From positions 1-64,000 of the forward strand of contig JANQHF010000080.1 of NCBI GenBank assembly GCA_028282725.1: a stretch of 64,000 nt of DNA, read 5' to 3'. Numbering within the stretch: position 1 is the first letter of the stretch; every line of letters begins with the position of its first letter. The DNA is from Saprospiraceae bacterium. Lineage in GTDB: Bacteria; Bacteroidota; Bacteroidia; Chitinophagales; Saprospiraceae. Shown piece by piece: positions 15,880 to 25,635 of the stretch. Both the position numbers and the translations under genes were made by a program. The notes under the pieces are model-generated. The model was not told the DNA's origin. It ran no database searches and worked only from the letters and a program-made list of their open reading frames with translations.

Positions 15880-18800
15880 TTATTTTCCTCCGGTGACCGA
15901 TTCTTGCTTGAGCTCTTCTATCAGGTCATCAAGGACTTCCTGGAAATCAACATTGGTCATGGAGCCAAACTCTTTACGGTAATTAATACCAAACCCATAT
16001 CTCTGACGACGGGTCGAAAAGGCTTCGTCATAGTCATAATTACCATAAAATCGCAATTTCAAGCGGCGGTCATCAGTAAGGTACCAATCCAATGAGAAAT
16101 CCCCGGTGACAAAATTCTCGGCCTGGCTCAGCTGGCTCTCGCGGACGTAATTACCTCCCAGATTCAGGACAAAATTCTCATTCTTAAATCGATTTCTCAG
16201 ATTTAACTGTACTTCGTCCGGGACCACATCAAAAAAGCCATCCAGTACACCCGCATCGTCGCCAAGAATGGAAGTATTCTGGGCTACGGCAATTTCAAAA
16301 TCGATCGCCGAAATAAAGTCGTTATCGCCAAGTTTACTGGATAAATAATCGCTGGCCATTAGAGACAACTGTGAAGTCAGGAATTGAGTGATCGTATTAT
16401 TTCCGGATGCACCGACCGTTGCTCCGGGCACAGCAGCCAGCCCGTTATTATCCGGGAGGAAGTTTCTGAACAACAACAGACCTACGACCTGGTTATTGAT
16501 TCCATTTTCGGTAGCTCTTAAGGTACGCACCTTGTTCTGGGCCAATGTCCGAAGTTGTCCCGTAATATTCGGAAAGTCGATATCAAAATTCACCGTTGGT
16601 TCAAACAGGGTCCCGGATAGGAGCAGTATTAAGTCGACATCCCTGCTAAACGACAGATCGGCATCCTGCACTCCTGATGTGCCTATATATTCCCCAAGGA
16701 AGTTGGTCAGCGGTGCCCTAAGTCCCTGGTGATCAGCCGTCACATCAAGAGTTGCATTCAGTGGATCTCCCGTCCACGTGACTGTCCCTCCGCTCCTGAT
16801 AATGAATGGTTTGGCGATAAATCCATAAGCAGTGTACAAATATCGTCCGGAATTGATGGTATACCTTCCATAGGCATTGAAAGCACCATCTCTTTTCACT
16901 TCTAATTTAATATTTCCCTCTCCTGTCCCTTCCAACACATTGCTGGTCACTTCATCATAAATGATCGTTACTGTGGCATCCGGTGTAAAAGTCAGGTTGA
17001 GTTCAAAATCCACACCCTTATCTTTCAAGATTTCGGCCAGGGATTCGCTATCCTCTTCAGAAGTCGTATCCTGATTGGAATCAAAAACAATAAATGACTT
17101 ATCATAGACATAAGATGTCGATGTCAGGGGAATGGATAATCGGGACAGTTCCTCAAGCGTACCATTCACCACAATGTCTATAGCATCAAATGGCCCGTCA
17201 AACGTGACATCCAGTTTGCCAATGCCTTGACCATAGTAGATCGGGTTGTCATCATAGGTGGTATTCAGACCGATGAATCTGTCTGAACTTATGGACAAAT
17301 CAGCCCTTATGTCAGCAAGCAAATTGTGTTTGAGCCCCCCTGTTATTACGGCAATATGATCCAGTTCATCTATGAGTTCCACATCGGTAAAATCGATATA
17401 ATTCTCATCAAGGGTCACTCTCTGACTGTCCATCCGGTAATACGCTCCGATATAATCAATCCTGACCCCGGCATCTTTGATAATCCCTCCCCCTGACATA
17501 GTCAGATCACTCAAGGGACCCCTTATTAAGGCATTGATATCGGTCGTCCCAACTGTCTCAGAAATTCCGTCATCTATAATGTATTCAAAGAAATTCATGG
17601 GATAGTCCAAAATTTCAATATTGGTTTCCAGGAAGTTATTGGCCAGATCAAAGAAACCCTTGGCGTATAGATTTTGTGTGTCTTTTTCGATACTCAGATT
17701 CAGATTGATAATACTGTCATACTCGATACTTCTTTCAGCCCGTACGACCAGGTGTCCAAAATCGTCCCCATTGATTTTAAAGTCCGGAACTTCGACAAAT
17801 CCATAGAGTGATCGATCCTTGAATACATCATTGATCCTGATCTGTCCATCAGTAGTCCCTGAAAAAATCGTTTTGTCGTAATTGATAATCGGGTTGATGA
17901 AGTCCAATGCAAAATCATTCATGGAGATCTCCAATCCTCTTTGATTTACATCTTTGAGCGAAACATATCGGTTGCCATCCGAAAGCGTGAATCCCTCCAA
18001 ATCGATTTCACTACTGTAGATGCCCACACCATGGTCGCTTACGATGTTCCAGATTACGCTATCAATTCTTACCTCATCTTTTAAAAAGTTCGTTATATAT
18101 CCATCTTGTTCCACACTGGATTGAGCATGGATTTCTGCGTTGTTGAATTGGTCCAGGATGTACGTGAGCGTCCAGTCCGCATCTTCTCTGAGAAAATCTG
18201 AATGAAAGGACAATAATTCAACTTCTGTACTGCCCCTTTTAAAATTTTGGAGCTGACTTGAAAAAACGGTGTTTTCCCCTTCCGAACTCAGGTTGATCCT
18301 GATCGAATCAGCTGATAATTCGTTGTAAGAAAGAAAAGGCATAAAAGCACTGAATTCTATATTGTTACTAAGGGCGCGATGCTGACCACTGAACCTAGCA
18401 AAACCTTTTTGCTCAATATCTTCTCCCAGGAATCTGAAAATGGGTGTAGAATTCTTGAGTACGAGGTTATAGACATAATTGGATCCGGTCAGATCGTGAT
18501 CCTTGACGGGAATTTTCCAAATATCATTGTGCGTCTTTAAATTTTGGGCCAATTGAGCAATCATGTGTTCAGTCAGGGTTATCAAATTGAATTTTCCGAT
18601 GAGATCGAGATCAACATAATCACTCCTGATCGTAAACTGATTGCTTCTTTCATTGGGGTTAGAAGTGATCTTGATTTGATTCAGGAAGAGATCTGTGGTG
18701 TCATGGGTCAATTGAATATCATTCAATATCCCGATGCCGTCTAAATTGCTTATACTGTTACCTTTTAGATTAATATCGGAGTTGAAGGAAATTTCGCAAG

Positions 18801-20673
18801 GAAAATCGACAATGTTCAACTGGCAAAAATTGATCTTGTCTGCGTTTATATTAAAGTCGAATATGGGCAGACTATCCGAGAAATCGACGACTCCACTAAA
18901 TTCAAAGTCTAATTCATCATCTTCAATTTTGAACTGACCATCAATAATACGACTGCTTAACCTGCCTTCGTAGTTGGCATTGCTGTATAAAAAATCCTTG
19001 AATTCAAATTCCTGAATGGAAGCTCTGATATCTGCTGTAGAAGAAGAAAGGTCTTTCCCCGTCCCATTTGTGATATCCACTGATGCTTTAACAATACCGA
19101 AGTCATCATTAAGTGTAAAGGACTTGAGATCAAAACTGTCGAGTGACAGAAATCCTTCGTACGAAATAGCCTCCTGATCACTTCCGGAAAAATCAAATTT
19201 GATATCCATGTTTGCCAATCCGAGTGGACTCGTCATCAAGCCATTGGCAACAAAATCATTCAAATAACCGTCAAAAGAACCCTGAAAATTTACCGTTTTC
19301 AACCGAACAAGATCTTTGGGTATGACGAATTTGGATGATAGTTGAGAAAGGTCATCCAATTCCGATGTGAGTTGCAAAACATTGGCATTTAAAAGACTTT
19401 CTCCAAGGGTTTCGGCTTTTTCAAATGACACATTGCCGGCAAAGCTATGCCTGCCATTCAACCACATGAACAAATCTCGTCCGATGTATTTATTTCCCTG
19501 CACCTGGAGGTATCCATCCAGTTGAATCTCTTTTGATGCCAGCGGCTCTCCTGCAAACTCCCTTTCAAGACCCGGGAGCAGGGTAAAGGCGTCCTGCAGG
19601 TAGACTATAGAGGAATTCATTTCCAATTCATATGAAGCATCTCCTGCTGACGAGAATGATTCCAATTGGTCCGCCTGTCCATCGAAGCGTATCCGGCTAT
19701 TGTTGATATTGATAATTGCATTTTCAATAGAAAGCCGATCTTCACTTCTATTGACCAGCTCAATGGCAGCATAGGGAATTCGATCTCGTTGTGTAGCACC
19801 CGAAATCTTATCAACTTCCAATTGCCAGTTTTGCAGATCATCGAAGCGAACATTCTTTACAAGCAGGTCCAAATTGCTTGCTTCGAGAGGTTCGGAAAGA
19901 TGCCTTTGGAGAAACATCGTACCATCGACAATTTCCATATTCCTGATTTGAAAAGGAAACACTGAACCTTTATCCTTCTGGTACGCTGTAGTCTCTTCCA
20001 AGGTGGTGGAGTCAGTGGCCGGAAGAATTTCCCGGTCATAATACACATTGGGTTCAATAAGCAACAGTCTGGAAATGGCCAGGGGATCTTCACCATTCAA
20101 ATCCAATCGATCCAGATCGATTTCAAAATTCGAAAAGCAAACCTGAAGGTACTCCTTTCTCAATTCGTCATTCCACTCTACTTCAAAGTCATTCAATCTT
20201 AGACTATTCAAATCAAATTTTGGCGGAGTGCCTTGATCGTTGTCTTTCTGAGTATCCAATCCTAAAAACTCTTCCCAGTTGAAATGTTGCCGTCCTTCGC
20301 GTCTATTCAAATATAAACGTGCACCGGTCAATGTGATATCATTGAGGGACAGATCGCTCGACATTAAAGCAATAAGTGTACTGCGGGGAGTTATCTTTAA
20401 TTCGTCGAGGTTCAGCAATACCTCTTCCTTGTCATTAATCAATTGAATATCACTGATCGTTATACCCGAATAGATGTTGATCTCCGAATTGCCAATCTCT
20501 ACATCTCCATTGATCGAACTTGTTACCTTGCCAACAACAGTGTTCAAAATGTAATTTTGCACAGCGGGAATGTGCAGTATTGAAAAAATTGCTAAAAGAA
20601 AGAGTGCCAGATAGGCAATTGTCCGTATGACAATGGAGGATAAATTGATTTTTCTTTTAGTCGACAAAATCAC
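15880..20673 (-). CDS. tamB: Translocation/assembly module TamB-like (DUF490)
   Basis: A 1597-residue AsmA/TamB-family protein. One N-terminal membrane segment (about 15-37) anchors it in the inner membrane, and a very long beta-rich body spans the periplasm. The C-terminal DUF490 domain starts near residue 1150. It includes VNGTLEELSRLSIPLTS, IKLEVKRDGAFNAYGRYTIN, LFEPTVNFDIDFPN and NNQVVGLLLFRNFLP, and ends in a beta-barrel-like strand region. Such proteins support outer-membrane protein or phospholipid transport with a BamA-like partner, which is not in the window. It is probably cotranscribed with folP, 73 bases upstream. Confidence 0.92.
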   Translation of the reverse strand: MILSTKRKINLSSIVIRTIAYLALFLLAIFSILHIPAVQNYILNTVVGKVTSSINGDVEIGNSEINIYSGITISDIQLINDKEEVLLNLDELKITPRSTLIALMSSDLSLNDITLTGARLYLNRREGRQHFNWEEFLGLDTQKDNDQGTPPKFDLNSLRLNDFEVEWNDELRKEYLQVCFSNFEIDLDRLDLNGEDPLAISRLLLIEPNVYYDREILPATDSTTLEETTAYQKDKGSVFPFQIRNMEIVDGTMFLQRHLSEPLEASNLDLLVKNVRFDDLQNWQLEVDKISGATQRDRIPYAAIELVNRSEDRLSIENAIININNSRIRFDGQADQLESFSSAGDASYELEMNSSIVYLQDAFTLLPGLEREFAGEPLASKEIQLDGYLQVQGNKYIGRDLFMWLNGRHSFAGNVSFEKAETLGESLLNANVLQLTSELDDLSQLSSKFVIPKDLVRLKTVNFQGSFDGYLNDFVANGLMTSPLGLANMDIKFDFSGSDQEAISYEGFLSLDSFDLKSFTLNDDFGIVKASVDITNGTGKDLSSSTADIRASIQEFEFKDFLYSNANYEGRLSSRIIDGQFKIEDDELDFEFSGVVDFSDSLPIFDFNINADKINFCQLNIVDFPCEISFNSDINLKGNSISNLDGIGILNDIQLTHDTTDLFLNQIKITSNPNERSNQFTIRSDYVDLDLIGKFNLITLTEHMIAQLAQNLKTHNDIWKIPVKDHDLTGSNYVYNLVLKNSTPIFRFLGEDIEQKGFARFSGQHRALSNNIEFSAFMPFLSYNELSADSIRINLSSEGENTVFSSQLQNFKRGSTEVELLSFHSDFLREDADWTLTYILDQFNNAEIHAQSSVEQDGYITNFLKDEVRIDSVIWNIVSDHGVGIYSSEIDLEGFTLSDGNRYVSLKDVNQRGLEISMNDFALDFINPIINYDKTIFSGTTDGQIRINDVFKDRSLYGFVEVPDFKINGDDFGHLVVRAERSIEYDSIINLNLSIEKDTQNLYAKGFFDLANNFLETNIEILDYPMNFFEYIIDDGISETVGTTDINALIRGPLSDLTMSGGGIIKDAGVRIDYIGAYYRMDSQRVTLDENYIDFTDVELIDELDHIAVITGGLKHNLLADIRADLSISSDRFIGLNTTYDDNPIYYGQGIGKLDVTFDGPFDAIDIVVNGTLEELSRLSIPLTSTSYVYDKSFIVFDSNQDTTSEEDSESLAEILKDKGVDFELNLTFTPDATVTIIYDEVTSNVLEGTGEGNIKLEVKRDGAFNAYGRYTINSGRYLYTAYGFIAKPFIIRSGGTVTWTGDPLNATLDVTADHQGLRAPLTNFLGEYIGTSGVQDADLSFSRDVDLILLLSGTLFEPTVNFDIDFPNITGQLRTLAQNKVRTLRATENGINNQVVGLLLFRNFLPDNNGLAAVPGATVGASGNNTITQFLTSQLSLMASDYLSSKLGDNDFISAIDFEIAVAQNTSILGDDAGVLDGFFDVVPDEVQLNLRNRFKNENFVLNLGGNYVRESQLSQAENFVTGDFSLDWYLTDDRRLKLRFYGNYDYDEAFSTRRQRYGFGINYRKEFGSMTNVDFQEVLDDLIEELKQESVTGGK

Positions 20674-20746
20674 TAATTGGAATTCTACTTTATCTAACCA
20701 AAATTACTGCTAAATACGTGCCGATGTTGATTTCTTTAACGATTGT

Positions 20747-21592
20747 TTAATCGGCGCCAATACCCGAATTGTAAGCTTCCCAGAGGGTCACACACTGTCT
20801 GGCTTCACTGACGTCATGAACACGTAGGATGTTTGCACCGTTTTGTATGGCCATCATATGCAGGGCTGTAGTACCATTCAGCGCCTGATCAGCATTGCAT
20901 TTTAATACCTTCCGGATCATGGATTTTCTTGACAATCCTATTAAAATGGGCTTATCCAGTATTTTAAATGACCCAAGATGCCGAAGTAGTTCATAATTGT
21001 CCGCTACTGTTTTTCCAAAGCCAAAACCAGGATCTATTACAATCTCGTCAATACCCTTCTGCCGCAAGAAATGGATCTTACGGTCAAAGAATTTGAGCAG
21101 ATCCAATACCAGTTCATCATATTGCGGATGATCTTGCATGGTCAGTGGAGATCCTTGCATGTGCATCAGGATATAGGGAAGACCGGAAGAGGCTACTACA
21201 TCAAGAAAATCATCATCCATGGTCCCTCCACTGATATCATTTACCAAATTGATCCGGGCATCCAGACAATGACGGAGCACTTCTGCCCTGTACGTATCAA
21301 CAGAAAGAAGTACCTCGGGAAATGAGGTCCTGATCGCCATCAAGGGCCCGATCATCCGGTCTATTTCTTCTGAAATGGAGGGTGCTTGAGAACCCGGTTG
21401 CGTCGATACTGCACCCAGATCGATTATATCGGCACCCTCTTCTATCATTTTGCCGGCCCGGGCCACAATTCTTCCGATATCCAGGGATCTGCTCTTGGCA
21501 TAAAATGAGTCCGGGGTCAGGTTAATAATGCCCATGATCCTGACCTGTGAAAGGTCTAAAATATGGCCAGGTCCTTTGATCGTGAAATTCAA
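20747..21592 (-). CDS. folP: Dihydropteroate synthase
   Basis: The 281-residue enzyme joins 4-aminobenzoate to the pterin diphosphate in folate synthesis. Motifs are MGIINLTPDSFYAKSR (about 20-35), GADIIDLGAVSTQPGS, NDISGG, a GFGFGKTVADNYELLRHL loop, IGLSRKSMI and the LRVHDVSEARQ end. All expected regions are present and length is normal. The folate gene stands alone here, upstream of tamB. Confidence 0.96.
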   Translation of the reverse strand: MNFTIKGPGHILDLSQVRIMGIINLTPDSFYAKSRSLDIGRIVARAGKMIEEGADIIDLGAVSTQPGSQAPSISEEIDRMIGPLMAIRTSFPEVLLSVDTYRAEVLRHCLDARINLVNDISGGTMDDDFLDVVASSGLPYILMHMQGSPLTMQDHPQYDELVLDLLKFFDRKIHFLRQKGIDEIVIDPGFGFGKTVADNYELLRHLGSFKILDKPILIGLSRKSMIRKVLKCNADQALNGTTALHMMAIQNGANILRVHDVSEARQCVTLWEAYNSGIGAD

Positions 21593-21717
21593 AATAATAG
21601 GATATACAATTATTTTTGACAGTGTCGGGCATTCTTAACTCGCTGAAAATCTTATCTTTAGGCCTGATTTTCATTCAACTTGATAAAGAACCTTTACACT
21701 TTTTGATAAAAATGTAA

Positions 21718-22998
21718 ATGTACAAAGTGAAGAAATACTTGTCGGATCTAGTGTTGATTTTTTCCTTCCTCTTCATTGGAAGTATTTGTTTCTATCTCTA
21801 CACCAACGGGAAATCTGCAGAAGTCCGGGATACCGCCGTGACTGTGACGGAAGTTCCCGAGACGTTTAAATACGGGTTTAATGAAGCCGGTCATTTTTTT
21901 GAAGATTATCCGATCAAAAGAAATGCATTCATGGGCGATATCTTAATGGATCGTGGCATTGACTTTGACAGAATTCTTGAGTTGGAAAAAAAGGCTGAGA
22001 AAGTATTTAGTTTGAGGAAAATCATGGCAGGTAAGTCCATTACGTTTATAAAGGAAGATGAATGTGAAGCTCCGAAATGTTTCGTTTATGAGCCAAATCC
22101 GATGTCTTTCATCAGGTTTGATTTGTCTAATGAGATAGCTGTGACAAAGGTCGATCGCGATGTAGATGTATGCATGCAAAGCGCTTCCGGAATTGTGACA
22201 TCATCGCTATGGACATCCATGAAAAAGGAAGGATTGGATGCCAGGTTGATCGATAAGATGGAAGATGCTCTCGCGCAGGTTTACTTCGATCAATCCCAGC
22301 CCGGAGATCAATACAAACTCATTTTCGAAATGATCTATGTGGATGGCAAACCGATTCGTTCCGGGAAAATATATTCAGCAGCTTATAAGTCTGACGAAGA
22401 CATCAATTATGGCTTCTTCTATGCCAACGATAAATACAGTGGTTATTATGATTTTGAGGGGACTCCCAACAAAAAGACCTTCCTGAATGCTCCTGTCAAA
22501 TATTCCTACATTTCATCAGGGTACAATCCCAACAGGTTTCACCCCATCCTGAAAAGACGAAAAGCACACCTGGGCACAGATTATGCGGCTAGAAGAGGTG
22601 CACCGATCATGGCTGTAGCGGACGGAGTGATTACCAAAAGATCATATACGGAAGGCAACGGAAATTATATCAAGATCAAGCATGATGATGTTTACCAGAC
22701 GCAGTATTTGCACATGAGCAAATTTGCGCGGGGAATCAAACCAGGTGTCAGGGTCAGACAAGGTCAAACCATAGGATATGTGGGTTCTACTGGCCTCGCA
22801 ACGGGTCCGCATGTTTGTTTCAGATTTTGGAAAAATGGGAAACAGATCAATCACAGAACTGAAAATTTCCCTCCTCTGAATCCAATGGAAAAAAGTGAAT
22901 TACCCACCTTTTTTAAAGAAAGAGACAACCTGATGCAGGAACTCGATGAGATTCCATTCAAGGAGAGAAATATGGCTTATGCCGGGTTTTCTGACTAG
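21718..22998 (+). CDS. M23-family peptidase with variant HxC zinc motif
   Basis: A 426-residue membrane-anchored (about 10-28) LytM-type protein. An OapA/LysM-like N-terminal part precedes the M23 domain (about 260-390). HLGTD supplies His284 and Asp288, and QYLHMS His332. The final HxH of canonical enzymes reads GPHVCFRFW here: His365 is kept and the second His is Cys367. This variant is recalled from other Bacteroidota M23 proteins. Cys could still bind zinc, or the protein may be a non-catalytic activator. It converges with the histidine kinase, overlapping by 4 bases. Confidence 0.9.
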   Translation: MYKVKKYLSDLVLIFSFLFIGSICFYLYTNGKSAEVRDTAVTVTEVPETFKYGFNEAGHFFEDYPIKRNAFMGDILMDRGIDFDRILELEKKAEKVFSLRKIMAGKSITFIKEDECEAPKCFVYEPNPMSFIRFDLSNEIAVTKVDRDVDVCMQSASGIVTSSLWTSMKKEGLDARLIDKMEDALAQVYFDQSQPGDQYKLIFEMIYVDGKPIRSGKIYSAAYKSDEDINYGFFYANDKYSGYYDFEGTPNKKTFLNAPVKYSYISSGYNPNRFHPILKRRKAHLGTDYAARRGAPIMAVADGVITKRSYTEGNGNYIKIKHDDVYQTQYLHMSKFARGIKPGVRVRQGQTIGYVGSTGLATGPHVCFRFWKNGKQINHRTENFPPLNPMEKSELPTFFKERDNLMQELDEIPFKERNMAYAGFSD

Positions 22999-24044
22999 GA
23001 TTTGTCAAGTGTAAACCTGAATACGGAACCTTCGCCAATTACGCTATTCACAGAGACTGATTGCTCATGGGCCTCAATGATGTGTTTGACAATTGAAAGT
23101 CCCAGTCCGGAGCCTCCCTGTTTTCGACTTCTCGATTGCTCCACTCTATAGAATCTATCAAAGAGATGATTCAAGTGTTCTTCTTCGATACCGATTCCAT
23201 CGTCTTCAACTTCCGTGATGATTTTGTCGTCTTCTTCCGCAAAACCAATGAGAACGTGACCATTCTTCTTTCCGTACTTCACTGCGTTGGCGATTAAATT
23301 ATACAAGACTTGTCGGACCTTCCCCCTGTCAGCTATGACCTCAAGAGGTTTGGAAACATTTTCCTTTATCTGGAGTTCAATATTTCTTTCTTTGGCCATA
23401 AATCCCAAATCATCGATCACTTCACTACTCAATTCTTTCAAATCAAATTCTTCGATGTTGAGTTTGATTTGCCCTGATTCAAATTGATTGATTATATCCA
23501 GATCCTCTACGATATTTCGCAACCTGTCCACATTCGAAACGGCTTTTCTCAAATATTTTGCATTGATATTCTCGTCGTACATTCCTCCTTCCAGCAAAGT
23601 CAGCAAATACCCCTGGATGGCAAAGAGTGGAGTCTTCAATTCGTGTGAAATATTACCCAGAAAATTCCTCCTGTATTGCTCCAGTTTTAGCAGGTAATTC
23701 ATCTCGTATTTTTGAGATTCAGCCCATTCGGTTACCTCGTCCTGAATCTTGTCAAATGATGTATTTTCAACATCTTCTCCCGAAGTAAAGGCTGGCCTTT
23801 GTTTTCTTTCATCAATCAATTTATAGATCACCTTGATCTTGCGAAAGACGAAAAACTCGATCAAAAAACGGATGAGCAAATATGTTGGGATGATAGCAAT
23901 CAACAGAATTGTCAACCACTGGGATATGGAAACGGGTAGTGTAGCACCGGCAAGGTATACTACGGTAAGGAATAAAAAGTTCAAAACTACGATAACAGCG
24001 GTCAGGATCAATGTGATCTGACTCAAGGAAATATTTTTAAACAC
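22995..24044 (-). CDS. PhoR-like sensor histidine kinase
   Basis: A 349-residue kinase with two N-terminal membrane segments (about 10-32 and 42-64) and no sizeable sensor domain. The H-box FLGNISHELKTPLFAIQGY holds the phospho-accepting His134. The ATPase domain has N (NLIANAVKYGKKNG), G1 (VEDDGIGIEEEHL), F (LFDRFYRV) and G2 (GGSGLGLSIVKHI) boxes. It starts two bases after its response regulator's stop and is last in the operon. The signal is unknown; in Bacteroidota this pair is often linked to phosphate or envelope control. Confidence 0.94.
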   Translation of the reverse strand: MFKNISLSQITLILTAVIVVLNFLFLTVVYLAGATLPVSISQWLTILLIAIIPTYLLIRFLIEFFVFRKIKVIYKLIDERKQRPAFTSGEDVENTSFDKIQDEVTEWAESQKYEMNYLLKLEQYRRNFLGNISHELKTPLFAIQGYLLTLLEGGMYDENINAKYLRKAVSNVDRLRNIVEDLDIINQFESGQIKLNIEEFDLKELSSEVIDDLGFMAKERNIELQIKENVSKPLEVIADRGKVRQVLYNLIANAVKYGKKNGHVLIGFAEEDDKIITEVEDDGIGIEEEHLNHLFDRFYRVEQSRSRKQGGSGLGLSIVKHIIEAHEQSVSVNSVIGEGSVFRFTLDKS

Positions 24045-24046
24045 GT

Positions 24047-24739
24047 TTAATATTTAAACTTGTAACCTACACCTTTCAAAGTCTTGATAAAACTTTTTCC
24101 AATTTTTTCTCTCAACTTTCTGACATGGACATCGATCGTTCTGTCTCCAACGATGACATCCCGTCCCCAGACCTTACTTAAGATCTCTCTGCGTTTAAAA
24201 ACTTTGCCCGGCTTTGAAACCAGCAACATCAGCAGTTCAAATTCCTTTTTTGCCAGGTTAATTTCCTTCGTTCCTACTGTAACTTTAAATTCGTCAATAT
24301 CGATAACGAGGTCTCCAAATTTTAGTTCTTTCACCCCATCTTTTTTGCTTGTCTGAACTTTAAAATGTCTTCTCAGCAGGGATTTGACTTTGCTCTTCAG
24401 AACATTGGGTTTGATAGGTTTGGTGATAAAGTCGTCCGCTCCTGCTTCAAGCGCCGATATTTGTGTGAATGATTCACTCCTTGCGGTGAGGAATGCAATC
24501 AATGTATACTCAAGACTTGGAATTTCGCGAAACAAATTGCACAATTCGATACCGTCCATTTCAGGCATCATAATGTCGAGAAGAATCAATTCAGGGATCC
24601 AGTCCTTTACGATCTTGAGTGCCTTTTTCCCACTTTTGGCCGTCTTGACATCATATCCTTCTTTAGAAAGGTTGTAACTCAGTATTTCGAGAATATCAGC
24701 CTCATCATCAACTATTAAAATCCTAATTTCTTCAGCCAT
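24047..24739 (-). CDS. OmpR/PhoB-family response regulator
   Basis: 230 residues. The receiver domain (1-120) has the acidic pair D11/D12 and phosphorylation site D55 (ELILLDIMMPEMDG), then LTARSE and the conserved K of DFITKPIKP. The winged-helix DNA-binding domain (about 135-230) carries LAKKEFELLMLLVSKPGKVFKR and VGDRTIDVHVRKLREKIG. It is cotranscribed with the kinase immediately downstream. Targets are unknown. Confidence 0.95.
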   Translation of the reverse strand: MAEEIRILIVDDEADILEILSYNLSKEGYDVKTAKSGKKALKIVKDWIPELILLDIMMPEMDGIELCNLFREIPSLEYTLIAFLTARSESFTQISALEAGADDFITKPIKPNVLKSKVKSLLRRHFKVQTSKKDGVKELKFGDLVIDIDEFKVTVGTKEINLAKKEFELLMLLVSKPGKVFKRREILSKVWGRDVIVGDRTIDVHVRKLREKIGKSFIKTLKGVGYKFKY

Positions 24740-24766
24740 TCAATCTAATAATTCAGAATAAGTGCA

Positions 24767-25093
24767 CTATTGAGAAGAGCTATTTGTCATGGAGGCATTT
24801 TTTGCGACCATCAGGTTCAGTACTTTTTCGAATTCAGCAAAATCCGACATGTAAAAATAAAGGTTCGTATCCAATTCAGTCCGGGAGATATTGTGAATTT
24901 TAAGTAAACTTTCTCTTAACACAATGCGCATACTATCCTTTTGATGAGCGGGGTAACTATTGATGATCTGGTCGGATAATGCAACATCCGTCATGATGGA
25001 GGCCATCTTGTCACGTGGTATGGTCCTGGTATCCGATGTTGAACATGCCACAAGCAAAACCGGGAAAATGAAAGTGATCATCGATTTAATCAA
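24767..25093 (-). CDS. DUF4296 lipoprotein
   Basis: A 108-residue lipoprotein with the signal MIKSMITFIFPVLLVAC (Cys17). The core IPRDKMASIMTDVALSDQI and the repeated short helices match the Bacteroidota-only DUF4296 family of unknown function. Its ATG overlaps the stop of the upstream SixA-type gene (ATGA), so the two are translationally coupled. It sits between that phosphatase and the two-component system. Confidence 0.85.
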   Translation of the reverse strand: MIKSMITFIFPVLLVACSTSDTRTIPRDKMASIMTDVALSDQIINSYPAHQKDSMRIVLRESLLKIHNISRTELDTNLYFYMSDFAEFEKVLNLMVAKNASMTNSSSQ

Positions 25094-25578
25094 AGCAGAA
25101 ATTGTTTTGGATACAAAAGTTGTTTTGCAGACGTATTTGACGGATCCATCTCAGACCACTTCCCGCTGCATTCGAGTTCAAATATTCCACATGTGGGAAG
25201 ATTATCCAGGTATTCTTCGCTAAAGTGATTATATAACGAGGTCAAACCGGGATTATGGCCAAAGACCATTGCTGACCGCACCTCTTCATCCAGACTTTGC
25301 AATCTTTCTATAATCCTTTCCGGCCATGCGTGGTATATCGCATCATCGATGGTCACTCGACCGACTTCGATTTCCTTGACAAAATACTTGCATGTGTCCC
25401 GGGCCCTTCTCGCAGGACTACATAGGATCATGTCCACATGTGGAACCAATTCGGCAAGTTTCCTGGCCATAAAGGGGCCATCTCTTTTACCCCGCTTATT
25501 CAAGGGGCGATCAATATCATCCAGAGAAGGATCCGCCCAACTTGACTTTGCATGCCTGACGATAAAAACTTGTTTCAT
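25090..25578 (-). CDS. SixA-type histidine phosphatase
   Basis: A 162-residue histidine-phosphatase-superfamily protein with the motif IVRHAKSSW (Arg8, His9 as phospho-acceptor). Further landmarks are DIDRPLNKRGKRDGPFMARKL, CSPARRARDTC and VFGHNPGL (second catalytic His). SixA acts on phosphohistidine of HPt proteins; homologues elsewhere hydrolyse small phosphates. It is the first gene of a leftward four-gene run ending in a histidine kinase, making a signalling role attractive but unproven. Confidence 0.88.
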   Translation of the reverse strand: MKQVFIVRHAKSSWADPSLDDIDRPLNKRGKRDGPFMARKLAELVPHVDMILCSPARRARDTCKYFVKEIEVGRVTIDDAIYHAWPERIIERLQSLDEEVRSAMVFGHNPGLTSLYNHFSEEYLDNLPTCGIFELECSGKWSEMDPSNTSAKQLLYPKQFLL

Positions 25579-25635
25579 TTTCCGGGATTAATCGACATTT
25601 CATTAGGATTGATCTAATCCGTATCTTATCTTTCT

